Positions 1 to 11,565 of a stretch of DNA of 64,000 bases are shown here, piece after piece. A model generated the notes under the pieces. That model was not told where the DNA came from. It ran no database searches and saw nothing but the letters and a program-made list of their open reading frames with translations. Source of the DNA: Rhizoclosmatium globosum. Taxonomy: Eukaryota; Chytridiomycota; Chytridiomycetes; Chytridiales; Chytriomycetaceae. The stretch lies in contig MCGO01000054.1 of assembly GCA_002104985.1 (NCBI GenBank), forward strand, positions 124,001 through 188,000. Direction: 5' to 3'. The first letter of the stretch is position 1, and each line of letters begins with the position of its first letter. The position numbers and the translations under genes are program-made.

Positions 1-1629
1 TCACTTTATCTTTTCAGCTATAAACACCATATTTCTTGGAGACTCTCCAATATCAAACAAGTTCCTCATCTCAAATCGAATATCCTTCCCCATTTCACTC
101 AAGAACAAGTACCGATCCATCAACAGCAGGCTCTCTACAACCCGCGCTAAAAGACTTCGAACGCAGTGAACCACAAACACCTCGCGTTCTGCATTCTTGT
201 ACCGCTCGAGAGTAGCGAATTCTTCAATCTGCTCACGACTCAGTTTCCCCGCAAGTCCAAGACATGCAACAGCTTCGACAGCATACGGCACAAAAGGACC
301 CTTCAACGCCTCAGGAGACAGTTTGTTGAGTCTAAACTTGTGATACTTTTTCTCAATGTTTGAGCTGCACAGTTCTGCAGTGGGTTGACCTTCCTCAGCA
401 CCAGAAGCAAATGTGCTTGGACCGCGTTCAGGTTCTTGGGTTTCAGCCTCGAGGTTGTAGTGGGCGAGTAATGCGCTGAGGAGGGCACGTTTGTAGTGGT
501 TGTGGAGTGAGGATTCGATTGTTCCTGCCGAGAAACTGTCAAAGTTTTGGCATGCCAGGTTACGCGCTGTGTGAGGTAGCGAAAGCGAATGGATAGTGGA
601 GAGAGATTGAATGTGTTTACTGATTGGGAATCCGAAATGCGTTTGATTGGATCCGTGGACTGTTTCGCATTCAGTTGTGAGTAAATTGAAGCAACACGGT
701 ACGACAGCAATTGTTTTAACTGATTCGCAGTCACGGAAAGTAGTCAGCATAGCAGTTGCCGAAAGGTCGCCACAAGCGTGGAGGCCAACCAAACAGAAAT
801 CCTTTGATTCGCATTCTGGATCGCTTTCAAGGTCTTTCACTAGTGAAATCAACGTATCTTGATTCATATGAGCTGTTTTGTAAGTAATGGGCTTCCTTGG
901 TTGTGGTTTCGACTTGAGTTTCATGTCGATTCGAGAATCCTTGAACTTTCCTTTTCGGATATCATTTCCACGAGCAGTAGAGCCAACTGTTTGGATTGTA
1001 TCAAAGTCGACAGCAACGCAGGGATGCTGAGTCGTCAATCGATGGGTCAAGTATCCCTGTCCAGCGCCAATATCGATTACGGTTGTGGAATCTTTGTATG
1101 GAGACGAAGCTAATCGTTCAATGATCAGTTTTGAAAAGCGTTCAACTTCGTACAGCTTCTTTTTGGACATTCCTGAAGCTGCTGTGTGAGACCGCTGTGC
1201 TTTTCAGAGTGAATACGCTGTACCAAACACTGAAAGTAGCATTACATTAATAGGTTCTTCGCATCCACTCCAGTCTCCGCCAAACTCTGCCAGGTTCACA
1301 TCCCGTGGCAGTCTGAGGTTCGTACAAGTTTCCACAAATACCTTGAGCGATTTGGGCCAGTTCTCCTGTACCGTTCCTTCTTTTGCGAGCTGGATCAAAT
1401 GGTCTTTGTGGAAGATTGATTCGTGTGAAAGTTCTCTCCAGTCTTCGGGCCAAACAGTGTTGTAGAAGTCAAGTAGGCAAATATCATATGCGTGGATTGA
1501 GGCGAGCCATTCAAACGAGGCTACAAAAGCAGATAGTTCCGATACATAATCTTGCACTCGTTCTATGTCGGAGGCTGAAGGATTGCTTGCGGTAATGTCG
1601 CCAAACTTGGATGGTAATCGACAAGACAT
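1..1629 (-). CDS. METTL25/METTL25B-like methyltransferase family protein
   Basis: Two exons join into about 525 residues: 1224-1629 and 1-1172, with a 51-nt GT-AG intron at 1173-1223 (phase 1). The C-terminal exon has a Rossmann-type SAM-binding motif (VIDIGAGQGYLT), then VGLHACGDL and a PCCFNLL segment, which are hallmarks of the METTL25/RRNAD1 family. The N-terminal exon carries the family's leading helical region (YNTVWPEDW, WPKSLKVF). The stop TGA is at 1-3, so the C-terminus is complete. The start was taken at the ATG at 1629; a more upstream ATG at 1674 leads into a pyrimidine-rich, intron-like stretch and is less likely. The methylated substrate cannot be read from sequence. Head-to-head with the F-box gene, 115 bp apart. 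Confidence 0.8.
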
Positions 1630-1744
1630 ATAACCAGCAAAAAAGAAAAAGTATGTATACATAAGATCTTCCATACGATAAATAAATAATTTCTACACAA
1701 CTACATTTTAATGACACATTTTCTTTGCATGCAAGTCAGAAAGA

Positions 1745-2541
1745 ATGGACACGACACCTCTCCGCCGATCTTCACGAACACCAAAACCAGTCGACAAGTG
1801 GATTCCTCCTCCTTCAAAGCGTATCAAAGTATCTACTGTCGTTATCAACTCTCCGCCACCGTCCTCTCCTTTAAACGAAGGCGATCAAGATGTTCCTCCC
1901 GAGAATCCCCTTCAAGTCCAAACAATACCTGAACAGGGCCAGGGAAAGCTTGCAACCCTTCCACCAGAGATTCTACAGCGTATTCTGAGCCTTGCATGCA
2001 CTCACCCAAACAAGCTCATCAGAATGATGCGCGTATCTTCAAGTTTCAATCACGCTGTCATGTGTCACCCCTTTGGCGCCAACTTCTCTTTGAATGGAGA
2101 ATCCCCTTCAAGGAGCCCGTTCAACTGAACCGAGATTACCACAAAGCGTGGAGACACGCCGTGATCAAACGAGCAAAAGCGTTGTGCGAGCGATGTGACA
2201 GCGGAACGCCTGATCAGGAAAAGCTGAACCGCCTGAATCTGGGACGCCACATTTCGGAAGAGTATCGTCAACGGTTGTGTGCAAAGTGCTTTCTTATTGA
2301 ATTCAACGCGTTCAAGAATCATGCCGGGAACCTTGCAGAGTATCAGAAACGTGTGGGAAAGGGAACCATAAATCAGAAGGAGAGTGTCAAGTACGTTAGT
2401 TTGGGAATGTTGCGCTTCAATTTGTACCATTCAACGACGCACCATCGGGGATTTAAGTACAAGTATGATGAGTATCATTATCGCAAAGCGGAAGTATTCA
2501 TGCTGAGGGATTTTACGACATTTATTGCCTGGAACATCTGA
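1745..2541 (+). CDS. F-box protein with CxxC pairs; frame broken by one base
   Basis: The N-terminal frame (from ATG 1745) has a disordered, proline-rich leader and then an F-box starting near residue 70 (LPPEILQRILSL). In that frame the protein stops early at 2128. The F-box continues in the next frame (PLWRQLLFEW), followed by two CxxC pairs (CERC and CAKC, about 33 residues apart) that could bind zinc, to a TGA at 2539-2541. One added C in the C-run at 2068-2071 would restore a continuous F-box of the usual HPLW form. F-box proteins recruit substrates to SCF ubiquitin ligases; the substrate here is unknown. Either a one-base sequencing loss or a true frameshift; a splice of matching length exists (GT at 2043, AG at 2098) but would remove conserved F-box residues. 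Confidence 0.6.
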
Positions 2542-2689
2542 GCTGTCCCAAGAGAGTTGCTGCTGATTCGTGCTATTGCAATACTACTCAATATTAAAAC
2601 CGAGATGATTTTGTTTTATTGTCACTTCGAATCAGTGATGTAATGTATTTTAATAACTTCCTCCCAATCAAAAACAGTACAAAATCCCA

Positions 2690-3217
2690 ATGCGAGTCAT
2701 GAACACCTTCGCAACCCTTCCCAACGCCATCCGCATCGTCAATGCCCTCTACTGTGCCTTTCTGATATCTGTTTCTGTGTTCTATTTCACGTTTAATGCG
2801 GGCGGAGTGTACATTGTGCTTGGGATCTACTTCATCCTGCTCGCCTTCTTCCTGATTGCCGTCGACCACTTCTCCGACATTGACACGTCGTCGATTGTGA
2901 GACAGGCTGCGTTTCTGGTGTCGATCCAGGGCCGGGCGTTGCTTCAGCTGCTCACGGGTGTGTTTATCGTTGTTGCTCCGGGATGGAGGAATCAGACATT
3001 GTATCATGTCATTGGAATTCTTGTGTTGGTGGGTGCGTTTGGGACCTTGTTGGCGCTGCCGTTGTTGATGGAGGACCATTCAGTCGATGTGTGGAGATTC
3101 AAATTTGGTGTGGGGCAGGAGTATATGCGAATGATGAAGGAGCCGAATCGGATTGAAAGGGATTTGAGTGATGTTCCTTTGAATGAGGTGCAAGCGACGG
3201 GGGCTGATGCGGCCTAA
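2690..3217 (+). CDS. COPI-associated / TVP15-like Golgi membrane protein
   Basis: A single-exon 175-residue protein with four predicted membrane segments (about residues 10-32, 37-57, 75-98 and 103-123) and a short charged cytosolic tail. Length and layout fit the COPI_assoc family of small tetraspan Golgi/vesicle proteins, including yeast TVP15. The ATG at 2690 is followed by a second at 2699, and either may be used. Function in Golgi membrane traffic is inferred from family resemblance only. Confidence 0.6.
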   Translation: MRVMNTFATLPNAIRIVNALYCAFLISVSVFYFTFNAGGVYIVLGIYFILLAFFLIAVDHFSDIDTSSIVRQAAFLVSIQGRALLQLLTGVFIVVAPGWRNQTLYHVIGILVLVGAFGTLLALPLLMEDHSVDVWRFKFGVGQEYMRMMKEPNRIERDLSDVPLNEVQATGADAA

Positions 3218-3306
3218 AGTTGTTGCTCAACACATCTAATTATACAGTTTGGGGAAATACATATTCAGTATATTATATATATGTTGAATAATCTCCGGCA
3301 GTTCGT

Positions 3307-4960
3307 TTATGCAAAGCACAGGATTCCTAATCCCAAGTCCAAGGTTCCTGCCACAACCGCATTACAACTTTCTACTGCCTTCTTAACAACATCTCCTTGT
3401 ACAATCTTGACAACAGGAATATTTGATCCTTCCATCACTTCCACTTGCAAAACAAACACACCTCGTCCAATTACTGCCACACAAACAGTCATGGACTCTG
3501 GGGGATTCCACGCGGTAACTTCAATCACGCTATGCATAGTAGTTTTCGTGGATGTTTTTGGTGGCGGGGAATATAAACTTGAAACGAGAGTGTTGAATAC
3601 AACTTGTCGTCGAAGGCAGTTTAAAATAGGGAGGATTTGGGATGGGTTTGTAAATGGAATTGTCGCCACGGCTTTCGAATCTGTTGATGGAGTTGTGAAG
3701 CGGAGTTTAGAGTGAATTGCAGGGGCATGTGAGAGAAGGTGATATTTTGACGTCTGATTAACGGCTGCGCGAGAATAAAACGGCAACAACGATTCAAGTA
3801 GTGACCCCTTTGATAGCGCAGTGACTGATTCTTTTGTAATTGGGCCTGTAAAATAGTGAGAAATACAGTTTCTAACAAATGAGCCAACCACCTACCACCA
3901 CTTAACGCCAAAATCTTGTTCCAATACTCCACAGTGCAAGAAACAGGCGGATCCAACTCAAGCGTAAAACAAACATTCGCCGTTCCACCAACACCTTTCC
4001 GAAACCCAACCCCAAGCCCATTCAACGACGAAACCACAACCCCACCACTCTTTCCCGCGTCATCCACAAAATATCCATTCCCATCCGACAAAATCTCCAA
4101 CGTACGTCCACCCCACTTATCACTTTCACTAAACCCTATCCCAACACTCCACACATCCCCGTCAACTCCAGTAACACCTTTCCCATTCCAGTCAACATCC
4201 AACACCGCAGCCCTTTCAACAAAATACACAACACCCCACCCACCACGGCCCCGTCCCCCGTCAACAACGACTCCATGCCCGTGCAGCAAAACGGCTACCA
4301 TCGGATGAACACTAAAAGCCCATGCTTCAAGGCTCGCGTTTCCTGATCCCTTAAGCGCATGAGCGCGTTCAAGAGCGTGGATTTTGGAGATATCGGTGAA
4401 AAGCTGAGAGTGAAGTGTAAACGTATTGAGTGTTGGTGTTGAGAGGGTATCCAGGGCGTGTAAATGTGCTATTTGTGTTGCGAAAGGAGTGAAGGAGGGT
4501 CTGAGGTGAGAAAAGGGTTTTAAACTAAACAAGGAACGAACAGTGAAAAGGGGAGGTTTAATTACAGTTGGAGTTGATTGAGTAGAAACTGGGAGAGTCG
4601 AAGATCGTCTACGGTTGTTCCATCGGGAAGGGCGTAACTGAATTTGAGGGATTGGAGGGATCCTGTTGATGGAGCAAGGTGGATCTGGCGTGGGAGTTTA
4701 ATGCCAAGTATCGTATACTAAACACTAGTTACATCGACTACGAAAGCTGTTCCACAAAGTGTGAATTCGGTTGGACTGCTGAAGAAGATGGACAGCCTGG
4801 ATGCAGAGCTGTTACGAACAAGAACAGTTTTACACGGCTCAACGAACCCTGGAAGCTTTTCGATGCAGTATTTTTGAATCTGAACTGCGAACATTCGCAC
4901 GGCTGTGTCTACACTGGGTGTGTGCTGTTGGAGGACTTGGAGGGCAGCCAATGCAAACAT
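3307..4960 (-). CDS. MED1: Mediator complex subunit 1 (Med1)-like protein
   Basis: Four exons in phase: 4733-4960, 4566-4684, 3896-4524 and 3307-3845, with introns of 48, 41 and 50 nt. About 504 residues. The pattern resembles the Med1 N-terminal domain: an early strand pair (LCGTAFVVDI followed by GSLQSLKFSY), a middle region with LEAW and VYFVERAAVLDVDW, then FTLELDPPVSCTVEYW like the family's F.L...PP motif. Med1 links the Mediator middle module to transcription activators. Fungal Med1 is very divergent, so this is a moderate call. The start is the ATG at 4960, the only ATG in the first exon. Confidence 0.5.
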
Positions 4961-5088
4961 CTTCAGAAAACAAATAAACAAAAGAGATTGTAATGGGATA
5001 ATACATAGAAGAGTTAAAAAACATATGAGATATTTATATTACCATCAATAGCATCAAAAAATAGTAAGAGGTCTGTTATCTAAATTCC

Positions 5089-6571
5089 TTACTCCAGGGC
5101 AGCAGTTTCAGACTCTGGAGTTTCTCCTACCAAAATAGCATAGCGCATAGTAGTCATCAAGTTACGGGCAGCGTTGGCGTGGTTGTAAACACCACCGTTG
5201 AATGAGGCAGTCACATCACGTCCCACTGAAACCTTCAAGAATCCTTTACCACCCGGGTGGTCCTCCATAAAATCAGACACGTCGTAAACAATCCCCGAAA
5301 TAATCATGAGCTGCTTTCCAGTCTCGGCAATACGCTCCTTGACTATTTTCAAACAAATCCATTAGTTCAATCACACGCGACAACAAAGTTCACCTTGTTC
5401 ATGCGTCAAAGAAGGCAAACTCTCCAAAGGAACACCATACGTAAGCGTCTTTCTGATTTCCGCAATCTTTTTCTCTTGCATCGTGACTTTTCCCTTCAAG
5501 ATTTCGTTGGCAGGGAACATTTTCAAATTGTATGTGAGACCAAAGAGGGACGCAATCCAAATGAGCCATTTGGTTGGATCGTATTCATGGACTTCGATGG
5601 CGTTACGGTAGTCAGCTGGGAATTCGTGGTGGCTTGGAAACGGTGTCAAAAACAACATAAAATTGAAGTTATAAAACTCACAAGTTGTGGTATCCTTCAC
5701 CAAGAGTGATGAGGGCGGTGATAACGTTATCTTTTGGTGTACGCCTGTCATCGTAAGTGTTTTCTCCGTAGTAGTGTGCCAACGAGTTGATACAGAAAGT
5801 GGAATGATGAACAAAGACCAAACGCGCGACTCCAGCAAAGAAGAAACCGCCTAGCCAATCTCCCCATCCGATACCAGCAATCAAAGTTGGAACCACAAAC
5901 GCCATAAACACAGCCAACCTTAAAAAAAGCCCTTATTAGCACAATTCCTAAACATTCAAATTCACAACGTACTGAATGTAATGCTTATGCTGGAACCGAA
6001 TCCATGGATCTTTGGTCAAATCCGATACATCCACTTTCGCCTTCTTCTCCTCATTAATAATCATCCACCCGATATGCGACCACAAGAACCCACGCTTAGC
6101 GTTATACGGGTCCTTCTCCGTATCCGTGAACCGATGGTGAATTCTGTGACCATACGACCACCACTTGACCGATCCTTCCATCGCACCCGTCCCCGCCGCG
6201 AGAATAAAGAACTGCCAAACCCGAGTTGCATCGTACGATCGGTGCGACCAGTATCGATGGTACCCTGCAGTGATCCCCATTCCAGTGAAGAAGTAGTACG
6301 CAACCGCGAACCAAAACGTGGTTGCTCTTAAAGGAACGAATGCAAGGCCGATCAAGGCCAAGAGCGGGGTAACAGTCAAGATCGTTAAGCTGACCCAGTT
6401 AATGGTCTTGAGAGATACTTCGGGCCATGGGAACTCTTCGTGTGGGTTGGAAGGTGGGGACTGGGTCTTATCGGTGTCAAGCGTGTATGTTGGGGCTTCC
6501 TTATCGGTTTTGGAGTTGTAAAGAAGCGATCCAAGTAAAGCTGTCGCGACTAACGACGTGGCAGGAGACAT
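5089..6571 (-). CDS. OLE1: Delta-9 acyl-CoA (stearoyl-CoA) desaturase with cytochrome b5 domain
   Basis: Four exons (5973-6571, 5682-5918, 5394-5632, 5089-5342) join in phase across introns of 54, 49 and 51 nt into 442 residues. It introduces the first double bond into saturated acyl-CoA in the ER. The three iron-binding histidine boxes are visible: HRYWSH (about 105-110), HRIHH (142-146) and HNFHH (277-281). Hydrophobic stretches flank box 1 and box 2. The C-terminus is a fused cytochrome b5 domain with the heme-ligand motif HPGG near residue 388, the fungal Ole1 arrangement in which the electron donor is built in. Slightly shorter than yeast Ole1, mainly at the N-terminus. The ATG at 6571 is the first in frame. 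Confidence 0.93.
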
Positions 6572-7023
6572 ATGCGTCAAGGAGAGCAAATCTATAGGAC
6601 GAAAATTCAGAAGAAAATCGGGTCAGCCCCTTTTTCCAAATTGAGCAGTTTTTCCGGAGCACATGGTCGCTCACTCTTGATCTGTCATCTGCAGTCAATA
6701 GTTATCAAGGTGAGGTATATACGTCCACCAACCACAGACCATGGAGCAAGAATTTTGACAGGTTTGAAAGTTTATTGATAAAAAAATAATAAACAATTCT
6801 AAAGTTGGTATTGATAACAGAGCACAACACAATATACCTTTAGTCATTGACGATTGCTAAATTCCCTGCTAAATTCCCCTCTCCTGTCAAAGACGGTCGG
6901 CATCTTAAGCTTACGTAACAACCTTTGATTCAACTGTCTCTAATACTAGAGCAGAAATTATGATATACTATTGAAAAAAACATATTTAATATATTTCTCT
7001 CCTTTCTTTCTAGTTAATTCCAA
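6572..7023. other. Intergenic, no gene seen
   Basis: AT-rich 450-bp gap that should hold the desaturase promoter and the 3' end of the next minus-strand gene. A small open frame antisense to the desaturase start looks like chance. I see no repeat or RNA gene. Confidence 0.5.
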
Positions 7024-8121
7024 CTAATAAGGCGACCCCACCAATCTCCCCCATTCTTGATTTTGAGCACCACCGACATTTCTACATCCATAAGATACCG
7101 ACGCTGTATGATTCACATTTGATGCAGGAATGGAACTCGCGGAACAAGCCGGCGATGCTTGGAGGCTTGGCACTACACTTGCAGTCATGGAACCAGTCGG
7201 AAGCATTCTAGCAAGAGACGGAAGACTGACATTTCCAAATATCCATTCCGATTGTCCGTGGTTCGTCTTTGTTGCCAGAATTTGAGTGATGGAGGGAAGC
7301 GGCGATGATTTAAGGGTAGAAAGTTCAACTTTAATTGTTGGAAAAGCGTGGGGTGATGGAGGGAGTTGTCGGGCTGATCCGATGAGTGAGGAGAGAGGCG
7401 GAAGTTGTGTTTTCACTGGTTGAGTGTAGTGTTGTTGTTGTTGGTGTTGGTGGTTGTGGTGGATGATTGAGTGTTGTTGGGGTCGGGGGTAAGAGATTGA
7501 ATGTGTCTGAGCATTTGGATTGAATGAGATTGAATGCGGAGCACTTCCAGATGTGATTTGTGATGCATTTGTTGACCAATTTGAATGGCTGCCAGTAGTT
7601 GAGTTCTGGGCAGTTGCTTTCACTTTCTTCCGTTGTGGCTCAGTAGACCCAACTTCAACCAACGCGGGATGATACGTGCACACCAGACCCTTCTTGATAC
7701 ATCCGCCACAAGATGGCTTTGCCTTGTCGCATTTAAGTTTCTTTGCGTAGCAGCAGCGACAAGAAACAGCACGGCGGATTTGGAAGAAACCACGGTCGAG
7801 TTGTGCTTCGGAGGCAGAGCGGTTTAACGGCACAGAAGAAGTTGCATTTGAAGATGAAGAGGCAAATGCGTCTGGCTCAGCGACAGTGTCAATGTACACA
7901 CAGGCAACGCCCTTTTCAAGGCATCGTGTGCATTGTGGAACCCGAGAGTCGCATTTCTTGCGGGATTTGCGGCAGGATGTGCAGGCCAAAGGGCGGGATC
8001 CGTGGTCCTGGACAGGGCTTTGAAGCGGTGGCGTGGGTGTCCTTTGCTGTTGTTGAAGTTGTGCGTGTACCATTCTGGAAGCAGAAGCTGAGTGCAGGTG
8101 GAGTGCCGTTGCGGAATCCAT
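7024..8121 (-). CDS. Transcription factor with two Zn2Cys6 clusters (first of a neighbouring pair)
   Basis: With the ATG at 8121 the protein has about 365 residues. Two complete Zn2Cys6 binuclear clusters are present: one at roughly residues 47-74 (CTSCRKSRKKC...CTRC...C) and one at about 121-148 (CRCCYAKKLKC...CGGC...C). Most fungal zinc-cluster proteins have one. The remainder is low-complexity (Q-, H-, S- and P-rich) with no visible middle-homology domain. The frame is open upstream to 8400 with a possible ATG at 8382, so the start is uncertain. The next gene upstream on the same strand has the same architecture. Targets unknown. Confidence 0.75.
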   Translation of the reverse strand: MDSATALHLHSASASRMVHAQLQQQQRTPTPPLQSPVQDHGSRPLACTSCRKSRKKCDSRVPQCTRCLEKGVACVYIDTVAEPDAFASSSSNATSSVPLNRSASEAQLDRGFFQIRRAVSCRCCYAKKLKCDKAKPSCGGCIKKGLVCTYHPALVEVGSTEPQRKKVKATAQNSTTGSHSNWSTNASQITSGSAPHSISFNPNAQTHSISYPRPQQHSIIHHNHQHQQQQHYTQPVKTQLPPLSSLIGSARQLPPSPHAFPTIKVELSTLKSSPLPSITQILATKTNHGQSEWIFGNVSLPSLARMLPTGSMTASVVPSLQASPACSASSIPASNVNHTASVSYGCRNVGGAQNQEWGRLVGSPY

Positions 8122-8228
8122 TAGTGCGTTTCGTGTTCGACGCTTTCTGATTGATGAACTCTTTCCGTTGGCCTTGTCAGCCAAGAAAAGGCCGAGAAAA
8201 TTTGATGGGGAGATGCAACAGTTTTCTC

Positions 8229-8260
8229 CGGCGCCTTTCGGAGTCGGCCTCGGTGGTCGG
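8229..8260 (-). promoter_or_regulatory. Cluster of five CGG/CCG triplets upstream of the zinc-cluster gene
   Basis: CGG triplets begin at 8229, 8239, 8245, 8251 and 8258, five in 32 bp, about 110 bp upstream of the chosen start at 8121. Zn2Cys6 proteins typically bind paired CGG triplets, so this could be a binding or autoregulatory site. The stretch is also open in the coding frame if an upstream start is used, which would make it coding instead. Confidence 0.3.
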
Positions 8261-8404
8261 CTAAAACAAAAGGTTACACTTATTAAATCTCCATCACATC
8301 TCAGTAATACTTTATCTTCGAAACTTTGTCGTATGCATAAATTGTGAAATGTGCTCAAATTTAAGTTTAGTGTAAGGTACATTCCAATAGATTCCGACAC
8401 TCAT

Positions 8405-8792
8405 TTCAAAAATTGAATGTGATATCACGCTGAAAAAAATGCAAAAGTGTTCCATCACCTATGATATCGGCTACATTGTGCATTCACTTGCGATTTGTAT
8501 TCCTCTCATGGGACCGACTGCTCAAACCGTTTCGTTTCGTTGGGAAGGGTTCAATGCTGAGCTGAAACAGCCGATGCTCAAAGCCGATGGGCTTGGGTCC
8601 CTGAACTGGCCGAAGTTTCACAGAGTTCGAGGTGTCACCAGCCCAGCGACATACAGCGACTGCATTTCTCACCCTTAGAAATATTGTGACTTCCGTTGTG
8701 GGACAAGTATTCTCTCCGGTTCTGGGAATGTTTCAAGTGCTTGAAGACACCACATAATATATATTACATCATTATTTACCATCACTATCATT
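8405..8792. other. Intergenic between the two zinc-cluster genes
   Basis: About 390 bp separating the tandem regulators. A 79-codon open frame on the plus strand (8439-8678) has no recognisable feature and I did not call it. Nothing else seen. Confidence 0.4.
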
Positions 8793-10181
8793 TCAAGATA
8801 CAGACATGATTGGAGAGGCAAAAGAGGCCTGCTCATGGCATCCCCCACAATCATCTTCCGTGCAATCCAATAACATTACAGAGTTATAATCATTCCTCCT
8901 TCTCCTTCTTTCTTCTTCTTCATTATTTTGCTCTTGCTTTCCGGGTATCAAAGGCTTCGCAGCCAAGGAAAGTGAGCTATCAGATCGCACTGAAACAAGT
9001 TCTGGTTCTGGTTCTGGCTCGAGATATCTGGAGGATGGACTGTTCTTAATATGCAAGTAGCTAGAACTCGAATACGCAGCCACAGGTTCACTAGAAGCGG
9101 CAAGCATAGGTGTGGCACTCTTGAGTCTAATTGTCGGGTTCGGGTTCATTGCCGACATGCTCGCCGCGTGTCCGCTTTCCTGATCCACAAGCCCCACCAC
9201 ATCCGATATAGACAACCCCAACCCTTTCCACAAGAACTCCATCCTTGACCTGACAGACTTCCATTGATCCATCCGCTGCCTTGGCGGTGACCCCATCAGA
9301 GTACCATCACTGCCCCCACCATCACCACCATGAACAACACCACTTAAATTCCTAGACATAACCATATTCGATGATGCAGCAGTACTGCCACTTCCACCAG
9401 CCTCTTTCTCACTCTTGATCCGTTTCCGCAAATCCGCCCACCCAGCCTCATTATACTCACACTCAATTCCGCGTTTCGAACACGCCATGCACGCCGGTTT
9501 CGCGCGATCGCATTTCGTCTTTTTGAGGTAGCAGTATTTGCAGGAGACGGCTTTTAGGGGTGTCCATGTATCAGAGTGTTGTCGTTTCTTTGAGGTGGTT
9601 GAGTTGGGGTCTGTGATTGCAGAGGTAGAAGGTGTTGTTGGTTTCGGGGATGGGACTGCAGAGGTTGTTGGAGAATGTGGCTGGTCCATGTATGGTTGCG
9701 GTTGCGGTTGTTGTGGTTGATCTTTGATTGTGGCGTCAACCAAAAGACTGATTGGTGCGGAGTTGGACGGAGATGAAAGTGACGGGTTGGAAGTCCCCTG
9801 CGGTGGATTCGCGATAGTAGTAGAAGATGGGTAAATGCACTCTTTGTTTGATCGGGAGCACCGGAGACAAGGGCTTTGGCCGTCACAGCGTTTATGGTTG
9901 ATTCGACAAGTTGTGCAAGCAAGGTGAGTGCGGATCAGTGGCTGTGAAGTAAGACGGGATGTAGCTGTGTAGTGCATGTTTGGAGAGTGGAACAAGGGTG
10001 TGGGAGAAGGTTGGTTGGATGGACTGATGCCATTAGACACGAAGTGCGTTAATGGCTGCACCGGAAGAGGGTGCGCATAAGAGGGAAAAGGAGGTTCCGA
10101 ATTCGGTGATGACATTGGTACGCCCGGTCTTTGAAGCGATAGGATTGCTGAAACGGCAGCGGCCTCCTCATCTCTCATCAT
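8793..10181 (-). CDS. Transcription factor with two Zn2Cys6 clusters (second of a neighbouring pair)
   Basis: Single exon, 462 residues, starting MM at 10181/10178. Cluster 1 lies at about residues 89-115 (CTTCRINHKRC...CLRC...C) and cluster 2 at about 214-241 (CKYCYLKKTKC...CMAC...C). They are separated by a P/Q/S/T-rich linker of about 100 residues. Each cluster is followed by further low-complexity sequence, with no fungal_trans domain visible. The same two-cluster plan occurs in the adjacent downstream gene on the same strand, so the two are probably tandem duplicates that have diverged strongly outside the clusters. DNA targets unknown. Confidence 0.8.
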   Translation of the reverse strand: MMRDEEAAAVSAILSLQRPGVPMSSPNSEPPFPSYAHPLPVQPLTHFVSNGISPSNQPSPTPLFHSPNMHYTATSRLTSQPLIRTHLACTTCRINHKRCDGQSPCLRCSRSNKECIYPSSTTIANPPQGTSNPSLSSPSNSAPISLLVDATIKDQPQQPQPQPYMDQPHSPTTSAVPSPKPTTPSTSAITDPNSTTSKKRQHSDTWTPLKAVSCKYCYLKKTKCDRAKPACMACSKRGIECEYNEAGWADLRKRIKSEKEAGGSGSTAASSNMVMSRNLSGVVHGGDGGGSDGTLMGSPPRQRMDQWKSVRSRMEFLWKGLGLSISDVVGLVDQESGHAASMSAMNPNPTIRLKSATPMLAASSEPVAAYSSSSYLHIKNSPSSRYLEPEPEPELVSVRSDSSLSLAAKPLIPGKQEQNNEEEERRRRRNDYNSVMLLDCTEDDCGGCHEQASFASPIMSVS

Positions 10182-10818
10182 TTCGGGATTTGGGTGTTGC
10201 CGAGAATTTTTTGAAGGTCCAGAAATTTTCTTTCGCAGGCCGATCTTCCCGACAGGTTTTGAAGGAGAATGGTGATGAAGACGCTTCCGTGGTGTTTCCG
10301 TGGTGGAGACGCCCGTAAATTCTCTTGGCCGAGACTCTCATCAGAATTTTGAAGCAAGACGATAATGCCGCTCTCGGTGAAAAACGAGACGCGGTTCGGA
10401 GGGCTTAACCCTTATTTTGACTGGCGCCATATTTTTAACAGTTACATTGTCTGATACAGTCATACTCCAGGACATTTTTCAACCAGAACATTAAAAAGAG
10501 GTACAGCCACGATATTGAGTTGATGGAATTTGTTCTGACGTAATCCCGAGGGCTGATACTACTCATCTCCCTTACGTTAATGATTTGTTGTATTTACTAA
10601 AATGACAAATACAGCGAGGTCATCACCAAGTAGTTCTCTTCCTTACATCCGATGCCTCGTACTTTAGTGATATCAATGCCGCAGGGATTCTGTTTTGATG
10701 GCAGCCATCGCAAAACTCAAGAACTGTCCATCAGGCTTAGTCATAAATTACAAAATTCTATGAGGTCTTTAAACATTTAAAACAATTATGAGGCCATAGG
10801 TTGTCCATTTCCATTTCA
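10182..10818. other. Intergenic, no gene seen
   Basis: About 640 bp between the zinc-cluster gene start and the stop of the nucleotidase gene. It includes a GC-richer stretch near 10230-10320 with two close CCGTGGTG-like words. I see no exon with conserved features. Confidence 0.4.
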
Positions 10819-11565
10819 TCACTCCTCTCGTTCCAACTTCTTCAAAAACTCAGCAACAAAGCTCATTGGCGAATCATCCAGAACCACGATATCAAACTTT
10901 TCCATATAATTCTTCAAGTGAATATTAGTATCATGATTCAAAAATCCAATGGTGAGACTAGTGTCGTGCGTGATACCATCTTTCATGTACAAGTCTCCCA
11001 TAGAATCACCCATTAAAATCTAAATCACAGTTAAATAAGGCTTCATTCTGATAATAATGATACTGACGACATTCGGACGACTCTCAATGGCAGCTTGATA
11101 TGGAGCACCATGTACACCCGTTTCATTCTTGTTGAAGGAGTGTATCAAAGGTTCTTCAAATCCAACACAAATATCGTTGCCATCAAATTTCATGCGGTTC
11201 GATACGATATGGACGTTATGCGGTTTCAAGGAGTTTTGTTCGAGAATCTCCTTAATCACATCTGGAATTCAGTTAACTCAAAATACTTCACACTCGCACT
11301 CGCACTTTAAGGATAACAATACTTACCGTATAGTCCCGCCGAAAACACAAGAAAGGGCAACCCAAGCTCCGTACAGGTCTTGACAACGTCAAATATCCCC
11401 TCCCGAAACACAACTGGCGCGTCAGTCGTCGCAACGATATCCCTCAAATCCTCGCGACTCAGATTTAAATCCACAATTCGCGCATGATTTGCAGACCACC
11501 ATTCCACCATTGCTTCAACCTTTTCCGGGAAAAGAACAGTTGGAGAAACTTCAATTGGATAGTAT

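Noticed and set aside
2043..2098. An intron explaining the frame change in the F-box gene
   Set aside because: It would remove the conserved LWRQLLFEW part of the F-box; a one-base loss in the C-run explains it better.
8439..8678. A 79-residue plus-strand gene between the zinc-cluster genes
   Set aside because: No conserved motif, no plausible splice partners, ordinary open-frame length for this base composition.
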